From positions 1-64,000 of the forward strand of contig CALAQT010000066.1 of the NCBI GenBank assembly GCA_937888775.1: 64,000 nucleotides of DNA. The letters are read 5' to 3'. The notes beneath the pieces were generated by a model that saw nothing but the letters and a program-made list of their open reading frames with translations, did no database searches and was not told where the DNA came from. A program made the translations under genes and the position numbers. This DNA is from an uncultured Actinomycetes bacterium (GTDB taxonomy: Bacteria; Actinomycetota; Thermoleophilia; Solirubrobacterales; Solirubrobacteraceae). The number at the start of each line of letters is the position of its first letter. The first letter of the stretch is position 1. Of the stretch, positions 26,989-36,705 are shown piece after piece.

Positions 26989-28584
26989 TTAGGTCCCAGC
27001 AAGGAGGCGGTCAGCCAGTGCGTCGGGCGTCAAGCGCGCTACGTAGTCCCCGGCGTCGCCAGGATAGGTCCGTCGCAGCCACCGCGCGAGATCGTGGAAC
27101 TCCTCGGACGTCGCGTCCGCTAGATCAGGGACCAGTCGTAAGGCCTGCACCAGGTCGTCGTGCGAACGGACCGCATCGCCGACTATCGCACACGTCATGA
27201 TGCATCCGGCCAAGACTGGTGGTGCGTGGGTCAGACCCTGAGCGCGCGCCACCGCCAGCCAGTAGCGTTCTTCGTGGCGCAGCAACCGCGTCAAGGCGTC
27301 TTCCTCATACCGCTGCTCATCGCCATGGTCCCAGTCTGAGAATTCGAGCAAGGCTTCGATCGATAACTCAAGGGGGGTCGGGAACCCTTCGAGGTCGGCA
27401 TGCCGACCGAGTGGCAGGTCACGGTGCAACGCTACTGCGAAGCTCTTGCGTGCAAGATCGAGGAAGGCCAAGCGTTCGGCAGCAGACCAGTCATGCGGCG
27501 CAAGGCGAACCACCGCAGCATCGTCAAGGACCTCGTCGACTTCATCGACGACGAAGCGCATCCTGTTTAGTGGATCCTGAGGGGACTCCGGGTTGCGCAT
27601 GAGCAGCACGATCCGAACTGGCAGATTCGCCCGGCGCCGCAGAACGGCTCCGAGCATTGATTGAACCTCGGCAACGCGTGCCTCTGCATAGTCCACCACC
27701 ACCGCGAGGGGCCCCCCGGTACCGGCCGCGAAAGCGCCAGGCTGGCCGATGTCGCCGGAGAGCAGTCCAGCCATCCAGCCTTCCTGGTCGGTCAGCCGCT
27801 CACAGAGCTCGACAGCCAAACGCGACTTGCCGGCTCCGGCCTGGCCGATCACGACCGCCACTCGCACCGCGGGGCCGTTCTCTGCCCACGCCTGCAGCAG
27901 ATCCAACTCAGAGTCGCGAAAGCGAAAGGGCACCAGCCCGTAGCGGGGCGACAGTAGCTGCCCAGGTCCGACGGCAGTCGGATTGCGCAGCAGAGCGCGG
28001 CCAGGAACGAGTTGGGGCTGCACGCCATAGGCTCGCTCCACACTCTCGACCACCTGCTCAACGGCAGCCAGCGTCTCGATGGCCACACCAAACATCGCCA
28101 TGTCGTTGACGATCTGACGCAGGAAGGTCTCGACCGTTCGTGTGTCCGCGCGGCGCCGCAGCTCGGAGTCCATGACCAGAAGCTCGTCGGACTCCAACGA
28201 CTCCAGTAGCGCCTGCCACGCGATCCCCAGGGCAGCCGCCGCTCGCTGCCGGGCGCCGGTCTCCGCGTCGCCCGAAGAAGAGGAGTCGGCGCTCCCGTCC
28301 AGGAAGGCGTCGGCAAGCGTGGCGACTATGTGGTCGGAGGTTGCCGGCGAGCTAGTGTCGGCCAACTCCGACCAGGACACCGTCGCCAACCACCGCCGCA
28401 GACTGGAGCGTTCCCTGGCTGAGAGGAGTCCCGGCATATCGCGATCGATGAGGCGGATCGCCGCAGCAGGGAGGGCGCGCCGTCGGTTGCGGCCCAGTCC
28501 GGACAGCACCACGACGACGTCCCAAGCGCGCGCCAGCCCGAACCCAGCGAGCAGCGATAGGACCGACGCCGACATATCAGGCAT
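26989..28584 (-). CDS. STAND-like P-loop NTPase, C-terminally truncated
   Basis: 531 residues. After about 200 residues of helical N-terminus comes GLVPFRFRDSELDLLQAW, which resembles the linker before the NTPase of STAND proteins. Walker A IGQAGAGKSRLA and a Walker-B-like PLAVVVDYAEAR follow. Family members normally continue for hundreds of residues with a helical bundle and TPR or other sensor repeats, but this frame ends soon after RLTPDALADRLLAGT. It was probably cut at the junction with the methyltransferase region near 26990. It is divergent, by 9 bp, from a TPR protein. STAND NTPases sense invaders and trigger effectors, so the pair may be a split or decayed defence gene. Confidence 0.65.
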   Translation of the reverse strand: MPDMSASVLSLLAGFGLARAWDVVVVLSGLGRNRRRALPAAAIRLIDRDMPGLLSARERSSLRRWLATVSWSELADTSSPATSDHIVATLADAFLDGSADSSSSGDAETGARQRAAAALGIAWQALLESLESDELLVMDSELRRRADTRTVETFLRQIVNDMAMFGVAIETLAAVEQVVESVERAYGVQPQLVPGRALLRNPTAVGPGQLLSPRYGLVPFRFRDSELDLLQAWAENGPAVRVAVVIGQAGAGKSRLAVELCERLTDQEGWMAGLLSGDIGQPGAFAAGTGGPLAVVVDYAEARVAEVQSMLGAVLRRRANLPVRIVLLMRNPESPQDPLNRMRFVVDEVDEVLDDAAVVRLAPHDWSAAERLAFLDLARKSFAVALHRDLPLGRHADLEGFPTPLELSIEALLEFSDWDHGDEQRYEEDALTRLLRHEERYWLAVARAQGLTHAPPVLAGCIMTCAIVGDAVRSHDDLVQALRLVPDLADATSEEFHDLARWLRRTYPGDAGDYVARLTPDALADRLLAGT

Positions 28585-28593
28585 GCTACCTCT

Positions 28594-30171
28594 GTGGATA
28601 CCGAGGGTCAGCTGGCGAAGATGGCGCTGGTCGCATCGGTGCTCGCGCGCGGATCACCCCGGCAGCGTCTGGGAGCGCTGCCCCGTCTTGCCCGGACGGC
28701 ACGAGACCACCCTACTATCCGCCCATTCGTCGAGCGAGTACTTGCCGAGCACGCCGCCACGTTGGTTCAGGAGGCAGCAGCCTTGTCCGAATCGGCGCCG
28801 TGGGTTGGCCAGGCCGCCCTTCGGGCGCTTGAGGCCGCACTGCCTGCATCTTGGCCTCCGGGCCTGCCACCGCCCGACTTCCTCGACGTACCCGGCGTCG
28901 AGCGGATGCGCGTCGCAGCCGCTCAAGCGGCGGTGGAGCGCTCCACAACTAGCGCCCGCACACTGCTTCGGCTGGAACTGGCGCAACGACTGCGGGTGGC
29001 AGGCGAGCACCAGCAGGCGCTCGAGTTGGCACGCTTGTCAGTTGCTGAGCTGGAGACGTCGGACGGCCGGGAGAGTACACGGAGGCTCGCTGAAGCGCTC
29101 AACGTCCTGGCCATCCTCGAGATAGAGTCGGGAGCCGACATGGCGGCGTTGCTTCATGCGCATCGCAGCGTCTGCTTGCACATCGAGGCATGGAATGCGG
29201 AGCTTCGCGACCGCCAGTCAGGCGCGTGGGCCTGCCTGACCCTCGGTGTTGCGTACTACCGCGGAGGGCAGGACGAGCTAGCCCGGCGCTACCTCACAGA
29301 GGCCAAGCGGCTCGGCCGTGGTCTAGCTCCCGAGCGCGCCGACTATCCCAACATCGAGGTGAGCGCCGCTGTGACGGTTGTGACCCACTTCCCTGATGTC
29401 GATGTCAACGTGGATCTGGGACGCCTGCACTTCGACCCGCCGCGGGTCGACGACCGTGCGCTGCTGGCCTCAGCTCGCGGGTTTGTGCTCACCGGTTCTG
29501 GCCGCCACGCCGACGCGCTGCCCCACTTCAACGAGGCGCTTGCCCTGCGCCGACTAGAGCTCGACCTTGCGCCGGCACGTCCAACGATCCAACTGGCTCG
29601 CGTGCTGATGCAACTTGGTTCGGCCCTCGACGCTCTCGGCCGTCAGCATCGATCCGCTCACGCCTACGAGGAGGCCGCAACCCTTGCCACTTACCCGACG
29701 ATGCGAGAACGCGCCGTCCGCGCAGCCTCGCATGCCCATCGGCGCGCCGCGGCAGACGCCAGCAGGCGCGACAGCCGACTTGCCGAGGACCACTTCAAAC
29801 GGGCCCTCGACCATGACGCCACCCTCGGCGATACCGCTTCCCGGGCGTTGACGATGGCCGTAGGCGCCTTCGTCTCCTGGGACAACGGGGACCCCCAGCC
29901 AGCCCTGGATCGCGCCGAGACATCGGTGCGACTCGCCGCCGACGCAGTCGCATCCGGCGAAAGGGAGGACAGCCAGGTAAAGTTCGCCCAACTGACCCGC
30001 GACTCCATGCGCCGAGAAGTCGCCAAGTACAGGGACTATCAACTCGCCGGTAGCCGTGAGCGCGATCGCGCACCCCACGGGTCGTCGCTACCTGAAAGAA
30101 GGATTGGCGCACGCCGGCACGTGGCCGTGACGCCTCTAGACGGCGGGGGAACGACAAATGCCGTCGCATGA
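28594..30171 (+). CDS. TPR-repeat protein
   Basis: 525 residues from GTG 28594 (ATG 28621 is an alternative). Much of it is made of TPR-like helical pairs: LELAQRLRVAGEHQQALELA, LTLGVAYYRGGQDELARRYL, LTGSGRHADALPHFNEALAL and LGSALDALGRQHRSAHAYEE. There is no catalytic domain and no signal peptide, so it is a cytoplasmic scaffold or sensor. Its place divergent from a truncated STAND NTPase that lacks repeats suggests the two acted together (inference). Confidence 0.75.
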   Translation: MDTEGQLAKMALVASVLARGSPRQRLGALPRLARTARDHPTIRPFVERVLAEHAATLVQEAAALSESAPWVGQAALRALEAALPASWPPGLPPPDFLDVPGVERMRVAAAQAAVERSTTSARTLLRLELAQRLRVAGEHQQALELARLSVAELETSDGRESTRRLAEALNVLAILEIESGADMAALLHAHRSVCLHIEAWNAELRDRQSGAWACLTLGVAYYRGGQDELARRYLTEAKRLGRGLAPERADYPNIEVSAAVTVVTHFPDVDVNVDLGRLHFDPPRVDDRALLASARGFVLTGSGRHADALPHFNEALALRRLELDLAPARPTIQLARVLMQLGSALDALGRQHRSAHAYEEAATLATYPTMRERAVRAASHAHRRAAADASRRDSRLAEDHFKRALDHDATLGDTASRALTMAVGAFVSWDNGDPQPALDRAETSVRLAADAVASGEREDSQVKFAQLTRDSMRREVAKYRDYQLAGSRERDRAPHGSSLPERRIGARRHVAVTPLDGGGTTNAVA

Positions 30172-30435
30172 GTGCGGCAGCTTCCCAGCCGCAGAGGATT
30201 TCGAACCTCGCTCGGTCAGAGGAGGCTGACCATCGGACCCAGCTAAGAACGGGAGGGGTTCGTACGGCGTCAAGCCGGATGCAGCTTCGAGGACTTGAAT
30301 CCATCGAAGGAGAAGAGACAGGCCCTCCTTCGTGAGATCGCGGCTGACAGCGCGCGAGACGCGATGGCGTCGTTTGGTAGTTCGAATAAGCGAGAGTCTT
30401 CCCAGCCATCCTATGCGGTGGGCAAAGCTCGTACG

Positions 30436-30594
30436 CGGCGGTGCCCGGTGTTCGCCGACGCAGTGGTGGCCGGGGCCATCGTGGACCGCCTCCTGCACAC
30501 GGCGGCCGTGATGAACATCCGCGGCGCCAGTTACCGAGCCCGTGTCTACGCGGCCAAGCAGAAGCTCAAGGGAGGCGGTGCTATGGTTGCGTGA
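30436..30594 (+). pseudogene. Fragment of the IS21 helper ATPase IstB
   Basis: The frame holds VFADAVVAGAIVDRLLH and MNIRGASYR, the conserved extreme C-terminus of IstB. The AAA+ core is missing and the upstream codons (30295-30435) are unrelated. The terminal repeats of the element follow immediately. Confidence 0.7.
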
Positions 30595-30604
30595 ACCTCG
30601 AGGC

Positions 30605-30638
30605 CTGTGCACTTTTGATGATCAGGTCTGTGCACTTT
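30605..30638 (+). repeat. IS21-type terminal repeats
   Basis: CTGTGCACTTT occurs twice, at 30605-30615 and 30628-30638, 23 bp apart. Multiple short terminal repeats beginning TGT are typical of IS21-family ends, and they follow the IstB remnant. From here to 30818 no gene is seen. Confidence 0.55.
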
Positions 30639-30818
30639 CCGTGCTCCCCAACATCTCGTCCGCGTCGACGCGGAAGGCCTGAGGCTCTCCGCGCTACTGA
30701 TCTCCGCGTCGGCATGCGCACGGCAAGAGGCGCACCGAGCCGCCATCCGCTCGCGTCATAAGCCAAGTCCGACTCCGATCCTGGGGCGTTCTTGGAGTTA
30801 CGGCAGAAGCGGGTCGAA

Positions 30819-31922
30819 CTACAATTCGAGGGCCAAGCCCGTCTGGCCGGGTTCGGGAAAGCAGGTTTGGAACCCGGCCTTGCGCTGCAGGCTGTCGTCC
30901 GACCACATACTGTTCTGAGCCGATCGGTAGTTAAAGTGCAACGTTGAGTCACGGTCGCCCGAAGCAATGATCCGGGCGACCGCCTCTTCATCGGGGTGAC
31001 CGAAGATGGCTCCGTTCGTCGAGAAGAGGTACCGCCGACACGACAGTGCCTCCAGGAGCGTGATGTTCACATTGTGCCGACTTCCGTGGTGCGGAACCTT
31101 GAACGCATCGATCTGCAGACGCTCTCTGCCCCGCTCCCGGAGCAGCCTCCGGACGTTGGATTCGATGACACCTGGAAAGCCGTCAGCACCAAACAGAACG
31201 GCCGCACCGTTGTACTCAGCCAGCACGACAATAGAGCTGCCGTTCGGCGACGAGCGGTCAGGCTGAAACGCGGTAGCCGCCAATTGCCGCACGTCGACTT
31301 CACTGGGGCCGAGCAGGTCGAGGGGGACGCCGCGCCTCGCAGCCAGGGCGCCAATCACGGCGGTATCGGCGGGAGTGCGCGGGCCGACGGTGTTGATACC
31401 GGCAGCGCGGATAGTTGCGGACCACTCCCGGCGTAGCTGGCGCAATTGGTCTGGTCCCGGAGAGAGTAGGGTCAGTCTCATTCCGCCGGGCAACTCATGA
31501 ACCGGCAACGGGCCCTCGGCCGGGACGACTACCGCCCCGGCACTAAATGACCTGTTCCAGGGAAGACCACGACGGTCGATCCACGTCGAAATGATCTCAC
31601 CCTCGACGGGACCGAGGGTGTCCGCCGGGGAATCCGGAAGATGCTGGTATCCGTTGAACCACACCTGATCAACAGCGACGTTGAGAACAGGATCGGCGAG
31701 AACCTTCAGCAGACCGCCGATGTGGTCCGAATCGATGTGGCTGATCAGAAGGAGCTCGAGGCGGCGCTGCTCCGGCGGCAATGCCAGGATGCGCTGTTCA
31801 AGGACCTTGTTGGTTGGCGGAGTTCCTCCATCGATGACGATGCGGTGGGGCTGTTCCGAATCGCCGTACTCGACCCAGAGCGCGTCACCTTGATGGGCGG
31901 GGAGCATCTCGACGCGGAACAT
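30819..31922 (-). CDS. ComEC/Rec2-like MBL-fold hydrolase
   Basis: 367 residues with the MBL motif SHIDSDHIGGLL, then FKVPHHGSRHN, as in ComEC-type MBL domains, but no membrane segments, so it is cytoplasmic. Such stand-alone enzymes may degrade nucleic acids or cyclic nucleotides. It starts 5 bp after the CHAT-protein stop, so the two form an operon. MBL and CHAT proteases are both recurrent parts of bacterial conflict systems (known for the families). A joint role here is inference. Confidence 0.8.
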   Translation of the reverse strand: MFRVEMLPAHQGDALWVEYGDSEQPHRIVIDGGTPPTNKVLEQRILALPPEQRRLELLLISHIDSDHIGGLLKVLADPVLNVAVDQVWFNGYQHLPDSPADTLGPVEGEIISTWIDRRGLPWNRSFSAGAVVVPAEGPLPVHELPGGMRLTLLSPGPDQLRQLRREWSATIRAAGINTVGPRTPADTAVIGALAARRGVPLDLLGPSEVDVRQLAATAFQPDRSSPNGSSIVVLAEYNGAAVLFGADGFPGVIESNVRRLLRERGRERLQIDAFKVPHHGSRHNVNITLLEALSCRRYLFSTNGAIFGHPDEEAVARIIASGDRDSTLHFNYRSAQNSMWSDDSLQRKAGFQTCFPEPGQTGLALEL

Positions 31923-31927
31923 CTTGC

Positions 31928-34900
31928 CTAGACCTGAACCCGCCAGTCGACGTCGCCGAACGAGGTGAGACAGAGTGCCATTTGTTCGCCGTCGCTGAGC
32001 AGAGTACGACGCACCGTAAGCATCACGTCCCCAAAGCAGACACCATCGGTTTGGCGATTGGGCGTGGAGGCAGTGTGCAGCGCGCGAACCAGCGCGGCCG
32101 CTACCGGAGCCGCCCGGCGACCGAGGACGGGTGCGACAGTTCCGACTACCAGCGCGGCGCCATTCGTGCGGAAGGCATTCACGAATGTATGTAGATGCTG
32201 GTCGTCCGTTGCGGTACCACAGCCGAGCAGGAGCACCACCGGGGCCATATCTGGGTATGGCCTGACCACCTGCGCGTCGATCTGCGCAAGCATGAGGTCA
32301 TCGCTCGTGCCAATCTGCAGGGCGAGGTTGCCCCGAACGTCTGCGGTATGGGACAGCAGCAGTTGCAACGCCGGGCGGCGAAGACGCACCCCGGTGAGCC
32401 AGTCCCGCCAGCTGGCCACCTGAGTGGCGTTGGGGTCCATCAGGCGCAGCGTCTCGAGCACCTGCGCCTCCAACCCCGTCTTGTTGGGGTCTGCCCTGTC
32501 GCTGGCGGCGAAGATGGCAGATCCGAACTCGGTCAGGTGCTGACGTTGCGCTGTCGGCTCGCGACGGACGCCTGTCCGAGCCCCCGCGCGAGTCTGCTCC
32601 TCGTCGAGGACTTGACGCTCGATGACCTTGGAGAGCGCCCAGAAGCCTAGGGGGCAGACAACCGTGCTCCACGCTGGGTTGTCCGGAGCTGGTGGATGGT
32701 GGCTCGAGCTGCAGTGACCGGCCCGTAGTGCGGCGTCCCAGTTCGGGCAGAGGCCGGCATCCTTCGTTGGGACGGCGAATTCATACACGAACTCCACCGG
32801 GATGAACTCGTCCGCGTCCGTCACCAAAACCTGGAGCTTGGCGACCTCCCGTCCACGCATTGCTTTCGCGACCGGAGCGCCGATGACCTTGAACAGCTCC
32901 ACCCCGGTGAACGCAAGGTCGCGCAGCAGTTGCACGTTCGCCGGCGAGTCCATCCGACGGTCGTACAGATCCGGATTTAGGGCTAGGTCGGTGAGCCGCT
33001 CGGTGATCCGTTGAGCGCCCAGACTCAGCCGGCTTTCATCGAACTGAATGACCTCCTCGTCATGGACTGCAACTGTGGACGGCGGGCCCGTCGGTGAGCC
33101 TGACCGCACCATCGCAAGGTCGAAGGGCTCTCGCGCATCCAGATCGGCGAACCCAGGCCGCACAACGGCGACGCGAAACGAGATGGAGTCGTCACCAGCG
33201 GCAGCAGTCGGATCGTCCACTACGCGGCCACGGATCACGGCTCGCTGGAGAATCCGATTCCGGTAGAGCACATCAATGCGCGCACGAAATTCGGAGCGGG
33301 CAGCACCCGTCCGGAAGCTGAAGCTACGAACGTCCGTCGCGCCCACGGGCGGCAGCACCACTGGTTCTCCCACGACGGGTTTGCCTCGAGGCGGAGTGAA
33401 CATGAAAGTGAGCGACTTGGGCTGCCCGGGGTCGGGGAGCGAGTCGTCAATCGCGGCTCCGCCAGTGGCGACCAGTAGGCCAGTGCGGACCGGGCCGATC
33501 TGGACCTCTACGATGTGGTCCGTGTCAGCTCGAAGCGCGCGGGTCACCGCACGGTGTCGTCCGCTAGAAGCCTGGTACATCTTGGCGAGGATCCAGCGCG
33601 GCTTGGGTGGTTGAACTGACCGGCGCTTCGCGTGCCCGCGTTGCAGGGCAGGCGTCTTGACAGCTCTCTTGCGTGAGCCGGTCGTGGGACTGCGTCGCCC
33701 GCTTCGTCCGGATCGGCTGAGTCCCGTCGCGGATCCTGGGCTCGTTGTGCCCGCGGTAGTCTGTTTCTTGCCGTCAGCGTCGGAACGCGCCTGCCCCGGC
33801 CGCGGAGAACGCCGCCTTCGCGCTGGGCGCTCTGCACTCTCGCCGCTACCGGATGGGTCAACCGCAAGGCCTTCAAAGGAATCGTGCCCGCTGGGGGACT
33901 CAGTCTGTTCAGGCTTTATGACTGCTGGCCGGCCGATCCCCTCATCATCCACGGGAGACAGCACGCGCCGAAACTCCCCAGATTGCGTCTCCCTCACCTC
34001 GGTGGGCTCGAGGAAATCACCGGCGTCGGTCGCCGCTGACCGGCGGGGCGCGGGGCCTACGCGCGGAAGGGCCGGAGACGAAAGAGTTCCCTGCGGAATC
34101 TCGTCACTCGCAATGATGGGTCCGCTGAGCGCGCCAACGCTCTCTGTGGCACTCGCGACCAGGCAGGCTGCGGCCACCTGGTCGACCGTGTTGTCAGATG
34201 TGAGAAACGGACCCATCGCCTGGACCAAACCCGAGATGCCTCCCCGCGAGAGCATCCAGGCAATCTGACCCGACACTGTCGATGGTCGGGATGGCCGGAG
34301 CACTGCAGTCACGCGGTCGAAGAGGTCGGTCCGGGAGGTTAAGCTGAATGCGTGCTTTCGGTACTGGACAAACAGGCCAGCGGGGTCTGGCCGGTACTGG
34401 GCACGCAACGCCGCCACCCACTGGACGACCGCGTTACGAAGCTGGAGTTGTGTGTCTTCGTCGGACGACGCGAAAGCGGCTGTGGCGATGGCTGCACCTA
34501 GCCCCGCCTTCCACGCACCGTCGAGCGCCGCCCGGACCTCTGTCGGCTCGCCACCTGCGGCGGTGATGCCTCTGAGCAAACGCGCCGCCTCCGCCTGCCG
34601 CGAATCCGAGTGCCGCGAAAACCCCAACCTCTTGCCCTGTGCCCATGACGGCTCAAGCAGAGGCGCGCTCGGCTGAGCATCCCAGACAGTCGCGGGCAGC
34701 GGGTCGCCGGGGTTGACGATGGAGCCGGTAGTGCGGGAGTTACGCCCACCGCCCTTGCCGGTCTCACGGACTGGTTCGCCACCGATGTGTTCATCGATCG
34801 TGCGGACAACGGCCGTGCGCTCGCGCGAATCCTTCGACGTTAGCGCCCGGGTGGCGAAGGCGACGACGGCGGACCGCGCGTCTCGGTCGAGCGGGAGCCG

Positions 34901-35035
34901 AATCAGGGCGGCGAACATCGCTACGCGGACTGCCGGGCGCGGACTGTTCAAGCCGTCCAGCAGAGGTCGCAATGCCGCGGCGCTCAGCTCAGGGCGGCGC
35001 GCGCCTTTCTGTGCACGCCCTGCCATGAACAACAT
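31928..35035 (-). CDS. CHAT-type protease with HEAT-like repeats
   Basis: About 1035 residues; start is ATG 35035 or 35026 (a TTG at 35068 is also in frame). The N-terminal region has HEAT/ARM-like helical repeats (LLDGLNSPRPAVRVAMFAAL). A low-complexity basic stretch lies near residues 380-470, then a beta-rich region. The C-terminal 300 residues match CHAT peptidases: LLLSHTADVRGNLALQI supplies the catalytic His, VVLLLGCGTA the Cys, and FVNAFRTNGAALVVGT follows. CHAT proteases are caspase-like enzymes fired by upstream sensors. It is transcribed with the MBL hydrolase. Confidence 0.78.
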   Translation of the reverse strand: MLFMAGRAQKGARRPELSAAALRPLLDGLNSPRPAVRVAMFAALIRLPLDRDARSAVVAFATRALTSKDSRERTAVVRTIDEHIGGEPVRETGKGGGRNSRTTGSIVNPGDPLPATVWDAQPSAPLLEPSWAQGKRLGFSRHSDSRQAEAARLLRGITAAGGEPTEVRAALDGAWKAGLGAAIATAAFASSDEDTQLQLRNAVVQWVAALRAQYRPDPAGLFVQYRKHAFSLTSRTDLFDRVTAVLRPSRPSTVSGQIAWMLSRGGISGLVQAMGPFLTSDNTVDQVAAACLVASATESVGALSGPIIASDEIPQGTLSSPALPRVGPAPRRSAATDAGDFLEPTEVRETQSGEFRRVLSPVDDEGIGRPAVIKPEQTESPSGHDSFEGLAVDPSGSGESAERPARRRRSPRPGQARSDADGKKQTTAGTTSPGSATGLSRSGRSGRRSPTTGSRKRAVKTPALQRGHAKRRSVQPPKPRWILAKMYQASSGRHRAVTRALRADTDHIVEVQIGPVRTGLLVATGGAAIDDSLPDPGQPKSLTFMFTPPRGKPVVGEPVVLPPVGATDVRSFSFRTGAARSEFRARIDVLYRNRILQRAVIRGRVVDDPTAAAGDDSISFRVAVVRPGFADLDAREPFDLAMVRSGSPTGPPSTVAVHDEEVIQFDESRLSLGAQRITERLTDLALNPDLYDRRMDSPANVQLLRDLAFTGVELFKVIGAPVAKAMRGREVAKLQVLVTDADEFIPVEFVYEFAVPTKDAGLCPNWDAALRAGHCSSSHHPPAPDNPAWSTVVCPLGFWALSKVIERQVLDEEQTRAGARTGVRREPTAQRQHLTEFGSAIFAASDRADPNKTGLEAQVLETLRLMDPNATQVASWRDWLTGVRLRRPALQLLLSHTADVRGNLALQIGTSDDLMLAQIDAQVVRPYPDMAPVVLLLGCGTATDDQHLHTFVNAFRTNGAALVVGTVAPVLGRRAAPVAAALVRALHTASTPNRQTDGVCFGDVMLTVRRTLLSDGEQMALCLTSFGDVDWRVQV

Positions 35036-35174
35036 GATCGCACTAAGCGGCTGGCGCGTTGGGCGCAATCACTATTAGGCGGAGGCTCACTTTGATCGAG
35101 GGAGCCCTACGTCATTGATGGCTCCGCTCGTCAATGCATATCATCGCAGTCCCAACAACTGGAGGGACCCAAGT

Positions 35175-35864
35175 ATGCCGACACCCTCGGCGACGCCATC
35201 GGTGAATGCGGGGACATCGAATCCGTTGGTGACAGGAGGCGATCTCAACACGCTGCTGATCATCTTGGGGGTGATCGCACTGTTCGTCATCATCTCGCCA
35301 TGGCTCTTCACCTGGAGGTTCAAACCCTATGCGGGTGAACCCGATGGGCACGGCGGCTACCGTCAGGTGGGAAGCTTCTTTGCCATTCCCTACATCACGT
35401 GGTGGCTGCTTCATTACATCGTCGCTGTGCTGGGGATCCTGGCTGTAGTGATCTTGGCGGTGGACAACATCCTGAACGCTGCCGTCGTCTCTGCCCTCCT
35501 CGGAGGGTTGTTTGGGTTCGTCCTTGGAACATCAGCCCGCGGAAATCCAATCACGGCGTCCACAGCCACGCCACAAGGACAGGCTGCACCGGCGCCAGGC
35601 CTCCAACTGACCAGCCTGAATCCGAATACAGGCCGCGCGGCGGGCGGCGAGCCCGTCGCGCTCGTGGGTACTGGATTCGTTCCCGGGTCGAAGGTCACCT
35701 TTGGAACGACTGAAGCTACCGCGGCCGTCGCCAGTCCAACTGTGATCAGCGCCATCACTCCCCCTGGAACCGCGGACGCCGCCGTGGATGTCATCGTCGA
35801 GCTACCTGATCACACCAAGACGACGGCGACGCCGAGCAGCCGCTTCAGGTATGGCAGTGCCTAG
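35175..35864 (+). CDS. Membrane-anchored IPT/TIG-domain protein
   Basis: 229 residues from the ATG at 35175 with GGAGGG 8 nt upstream. Hydrophobic segments lie at about 25-45, 75-100 and 105-120, followed by a C-terminal IPT/TIG immunoglobulin-like fold (TSLNPNTGRAAGGEPVALVG, GTGFVPGSKVTFGTTEATAA). It is divergent from the CHAT operon and could be a surface-exposed sensor for it, but nothing in the sequence proves the link. Confidence 0.7.
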   Translation: MPTPSATPSVNAGTSNPLVTGGDLNTLLIILGVIALFVIISPWLFTWRFKPYAGEPDGHGGYRQVGSFFAIPYITWWLLHYIVAVLGILAVVILAVDNILNAAVVSALLGGLFGFVLGTSARGNPITASTATPQGQAAPAPGLQLTSLNPNTGRAAGGEPVALVGTGFVPGSKVTFGTTEATAAVASPTVISAITPPGTADAAVDVIVELPDHTKTTATPSSRFRYGSA

Positions 35865-36129
35865 GCGCCGAACTCGACTTGCACTACCCGAGGCGTGTCC
35901 TCGAGGGGTCGTCTTCTGGCTGGGTGTCATGCCATCGCTCCGCTGACGCAGTGACTCGGCGCCCGGCAGCGTCGTCGCAGACAGCGATGGTCGGTGAGCC
36001 AGGACTCTTCGTGAGATCGGGTTAACTCGAGGGCAGCTCTTGCCGCCGTTCGCGGCGGCATCATCGATAGAGGGAGCGCACCATCCAGGGAATGGATCCC
36101 GCTGATGGCTGTAAAGGCTGTCAGCCAAG

Positions 36130-36519
36130 CTAGCGAGATCTCCTGACCCCGCGTTGGACGGTCACGACGGTGTCGGCGGCGGCGAGCAGGTCCGGATTAT
36201 GTGATACCACGATCCATGCAGCTGGCCACCGGGCAGGTAGTGCCTTCCAGATCGCGCGGGCGGTGTGGGCGTCCACCGAGGAATCGCAGTCGTCCACGAC
36301 ATATACGTCGGCTGGGCGGCATAGCATTCGGGCCAGGGCTAGGCGCTGTCGCTGGCCGCCCGAAAGTTCGTGGGCCTCGCCTGAACTGAGGCGGGTGCTG
36401 AGACCCCACGGCAACTCCGCAGAGCCCGGCCGTAAGTCCACGGCGGTCATGGCTTCATGCATGCGATGCTCGGACACACTGCTTGCGCCGAGTACGAGGT
36501 TGTCACGGAGCCACGGCGA
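36130..36519 (-). pseudogene. C-terminal fragment of an ABC transporter ATPase
   Basis: The frame reads WLRDNLVLGASS, ELSGGQRQRLALARML (signature) and VYVVDDCDSSVDA (Walker B with Asp instead of the catalytic Glu), then a switch His in VVSHNPDLLA. Walker A and any membrane part are missing: coding sequence stops at 36519 near the second IS110 element. 35865-36129 has no supported gene. Confidence 0.75.
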
Positions 36520-36705
36520 TCATCGATCGATTGTCGAACCTGCAAGCTGGCCGGCCCCGGCGTCGACCAGCGGCTCCCAGTTTGTCGCTGAGGCTGTGGG
36601 TGACGAGAATGCAGTCCTGTCGTTTATGCGGCGATCTCGTACTCGTGGAGGAGGCCACGGGATAACTTGTCAAGTCTGCCCCGGTAAACGCGGCTAACGG
36701 ACCAA

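Noticed and set aside
30185..30215. tRNA-like T-arm (antisense TTCGAA between short stems)
   Set aside because: The loop-closing G-C pair is broken, and no acceptor stem, anticodon arm or CCA end can be formed.
35865..36129. Minus-strand frame of about 108 codons
   Set aside because: Arg/Pro/Ser-rich composition without motifs, typical of a non-coding high-GC frame.
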